A stretch of 64,000 bases of DNA. It comes from Bog-793 sp050013835. GTDB lineage: Bacteria; Actinomycetota; Acidimicrobiia; Acidimicrobiales; Bog-793. Positions 63,848 to 64,000 of this stretch are shown here, in pieces (positions within the stretch are counted from its first letter, which is position 1; the number at the start of each line of letters is the position of its first letter). A model generated the notes under the pieces. The model searched no databases. It was not told the DNA's origin and saw nothing but the letters and a program-made list of their open reading frames with translations. The stretch spans positions 62,001 to 126,000 of the forward strand of contig JBEKEM010000007.1 of assembly GCA_050013835.1 (NCBI GenBank), given 5' to 3'. A program made the translations under genes and the position numbers.

Positions 63848-64000
63848 CTATGGCCCCGTATAGCTCACTAAGAAACCGTCAGTCCCTGGTGCAGACGGTG
63901 TCGAAAGGGCCACTCCGTTCTGCACCATCTCCCACCTCTGGCTCGATGCCAGGGACCATGACGCCAGGCCGCCGACCAGCAGGTCTGAGAACCTCACCGT
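63848..64000 (-). CDS. Possible C-terminal fragment of a gene entering from beyond the window
   Basis: A frame open from the window end to TAG (63850-63848): 50 codons with mostly G/C third bases, ending LVSYTGP. The N-terminal part is outside the window. No domain can be assigned. It is included because it would be a real gene if the frame continues. Confidence 0.3.
   Translation of the reverse strand, partial: TVRFSDLLVGGLASWSLASSQRWEMVQNGVALSTPSAPGTDGFLVSYTGP

Larger units (their letters stand above)
63284..64000. other. 717-bp terminal stretch with coding remnants only
   Basis: No intact gene. On the plus strand 63290-63562 is an open frame of 90 codons with no ATG or GTG start, but protein-like composition (SGDLVKATGLGKDHLG..VFEAVPFPRQGVVWELN). 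On the minus strand a frame runs in from the window end to a stop at 63848-63850 and looks like a C-terminus. The stretch appears less GC-rich than the rest by eye. Confidence 0.5.

Overview
The window is high-GC throughout and packed with genes, many sharing 4-bp ATGA/GTGA overlaps. It encodes F420 biosynthesis (cofD, cofE), an actinobacterial-type LexA box, and actinobacterial protein families (DUF3040-like, DUF5719-like, DUF6186-like, a group 3b [NiFe]-hydrogenase). Several genes appear to be transcribed leaderless, with a TANNNT-type -10 box 6-8 nt before GTG or ATG. Together these point to an Actinomycetota chromosome, most likely of the Acidimicrobiia type. I found no rRNA, tRNA, CRISPR array, IS element or prophage.

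Layout. (1) 1-4474, minus strand: a 2-oxoacid (pyruvate):ferredoxin oxidoreductase operon porG-porA-porB, ending in a GltD-like NAD(P)H/FAD protein with a C-terminal 2x[4Fe-4S] ferredoxin domain that runs off the window. (2) 4682-10894, plus strand, divergent: a group 3b NADP-linked [NiFe]-hydrogenase operon (hydB, a stand-alone cNMP-binding domain, hydG, hydD, hydA, maturation protease, hypC), then a DMT-permease fragment and a DUF6390-like protein. (3) 11-18.7 kb: housekeeping genes, including an SDR with a substituted catalytic lysine, a lipoate-ligase-like protein, an HNH protein, dinB, a PIG-L deacetylase, nrdR, and a LysM gene divergent from lexA across tandem LexA boxes. (4) 18.7-28.4 kb, minus: dapE-dapD, hflX, dapF-miaA, ahcY, a degenerate PGI/PMI protein, a Trm112-like protein and manB. 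(5) 28.4-32.8 kb: a CPBP protease, ftsH and a DUF5719-like protein.

(6) 32.8-46.4 kb, minus: cell-surface glycan genes (a large GT2/membrane protein, nucleotide-sugar epimerases, two GT1 enzymes, a sugar-nucleotidyltransferase, another GT2, rfbD and rfbB) with cofD-cofE embedded in the same overlapping gene string. (7) 46.4-52.2 kb: birA divergent from a fused biotin carboxylase/BCCP subunit, an M20 amidohydrolase, a rhodanese-MoeB fusion and a nitroreductase. (8) 52.2-63.3 kb: transport and catabolism of amines or amino acids (DAO-type oxidase, class III aminotransferase, APC permease with universal stress protein), an MFS exporter, a DODA-type dioxygenase and two secreted proteins. (9) 63.3-64 kb: no intact gene, only coding-like remnants.

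How the parts fit. Regions 1 and 2 look like one redox exchange: H2/NADP(H) through the hydrogenase and ferredoxin/NAD(P)H/pyruvate through the POR and its GltD-like partner. Regions 3-7 follow the same themes as two conserved mycobacterial neighbourhoods (nrdR-lexA-hflX-dapF-miaA and sahH-pmmA-fbiAB-manC-wbbL-rmlD-birA-accA3). This suggests a conserved envelope/growth core next to accessory redox and catabolic loci.
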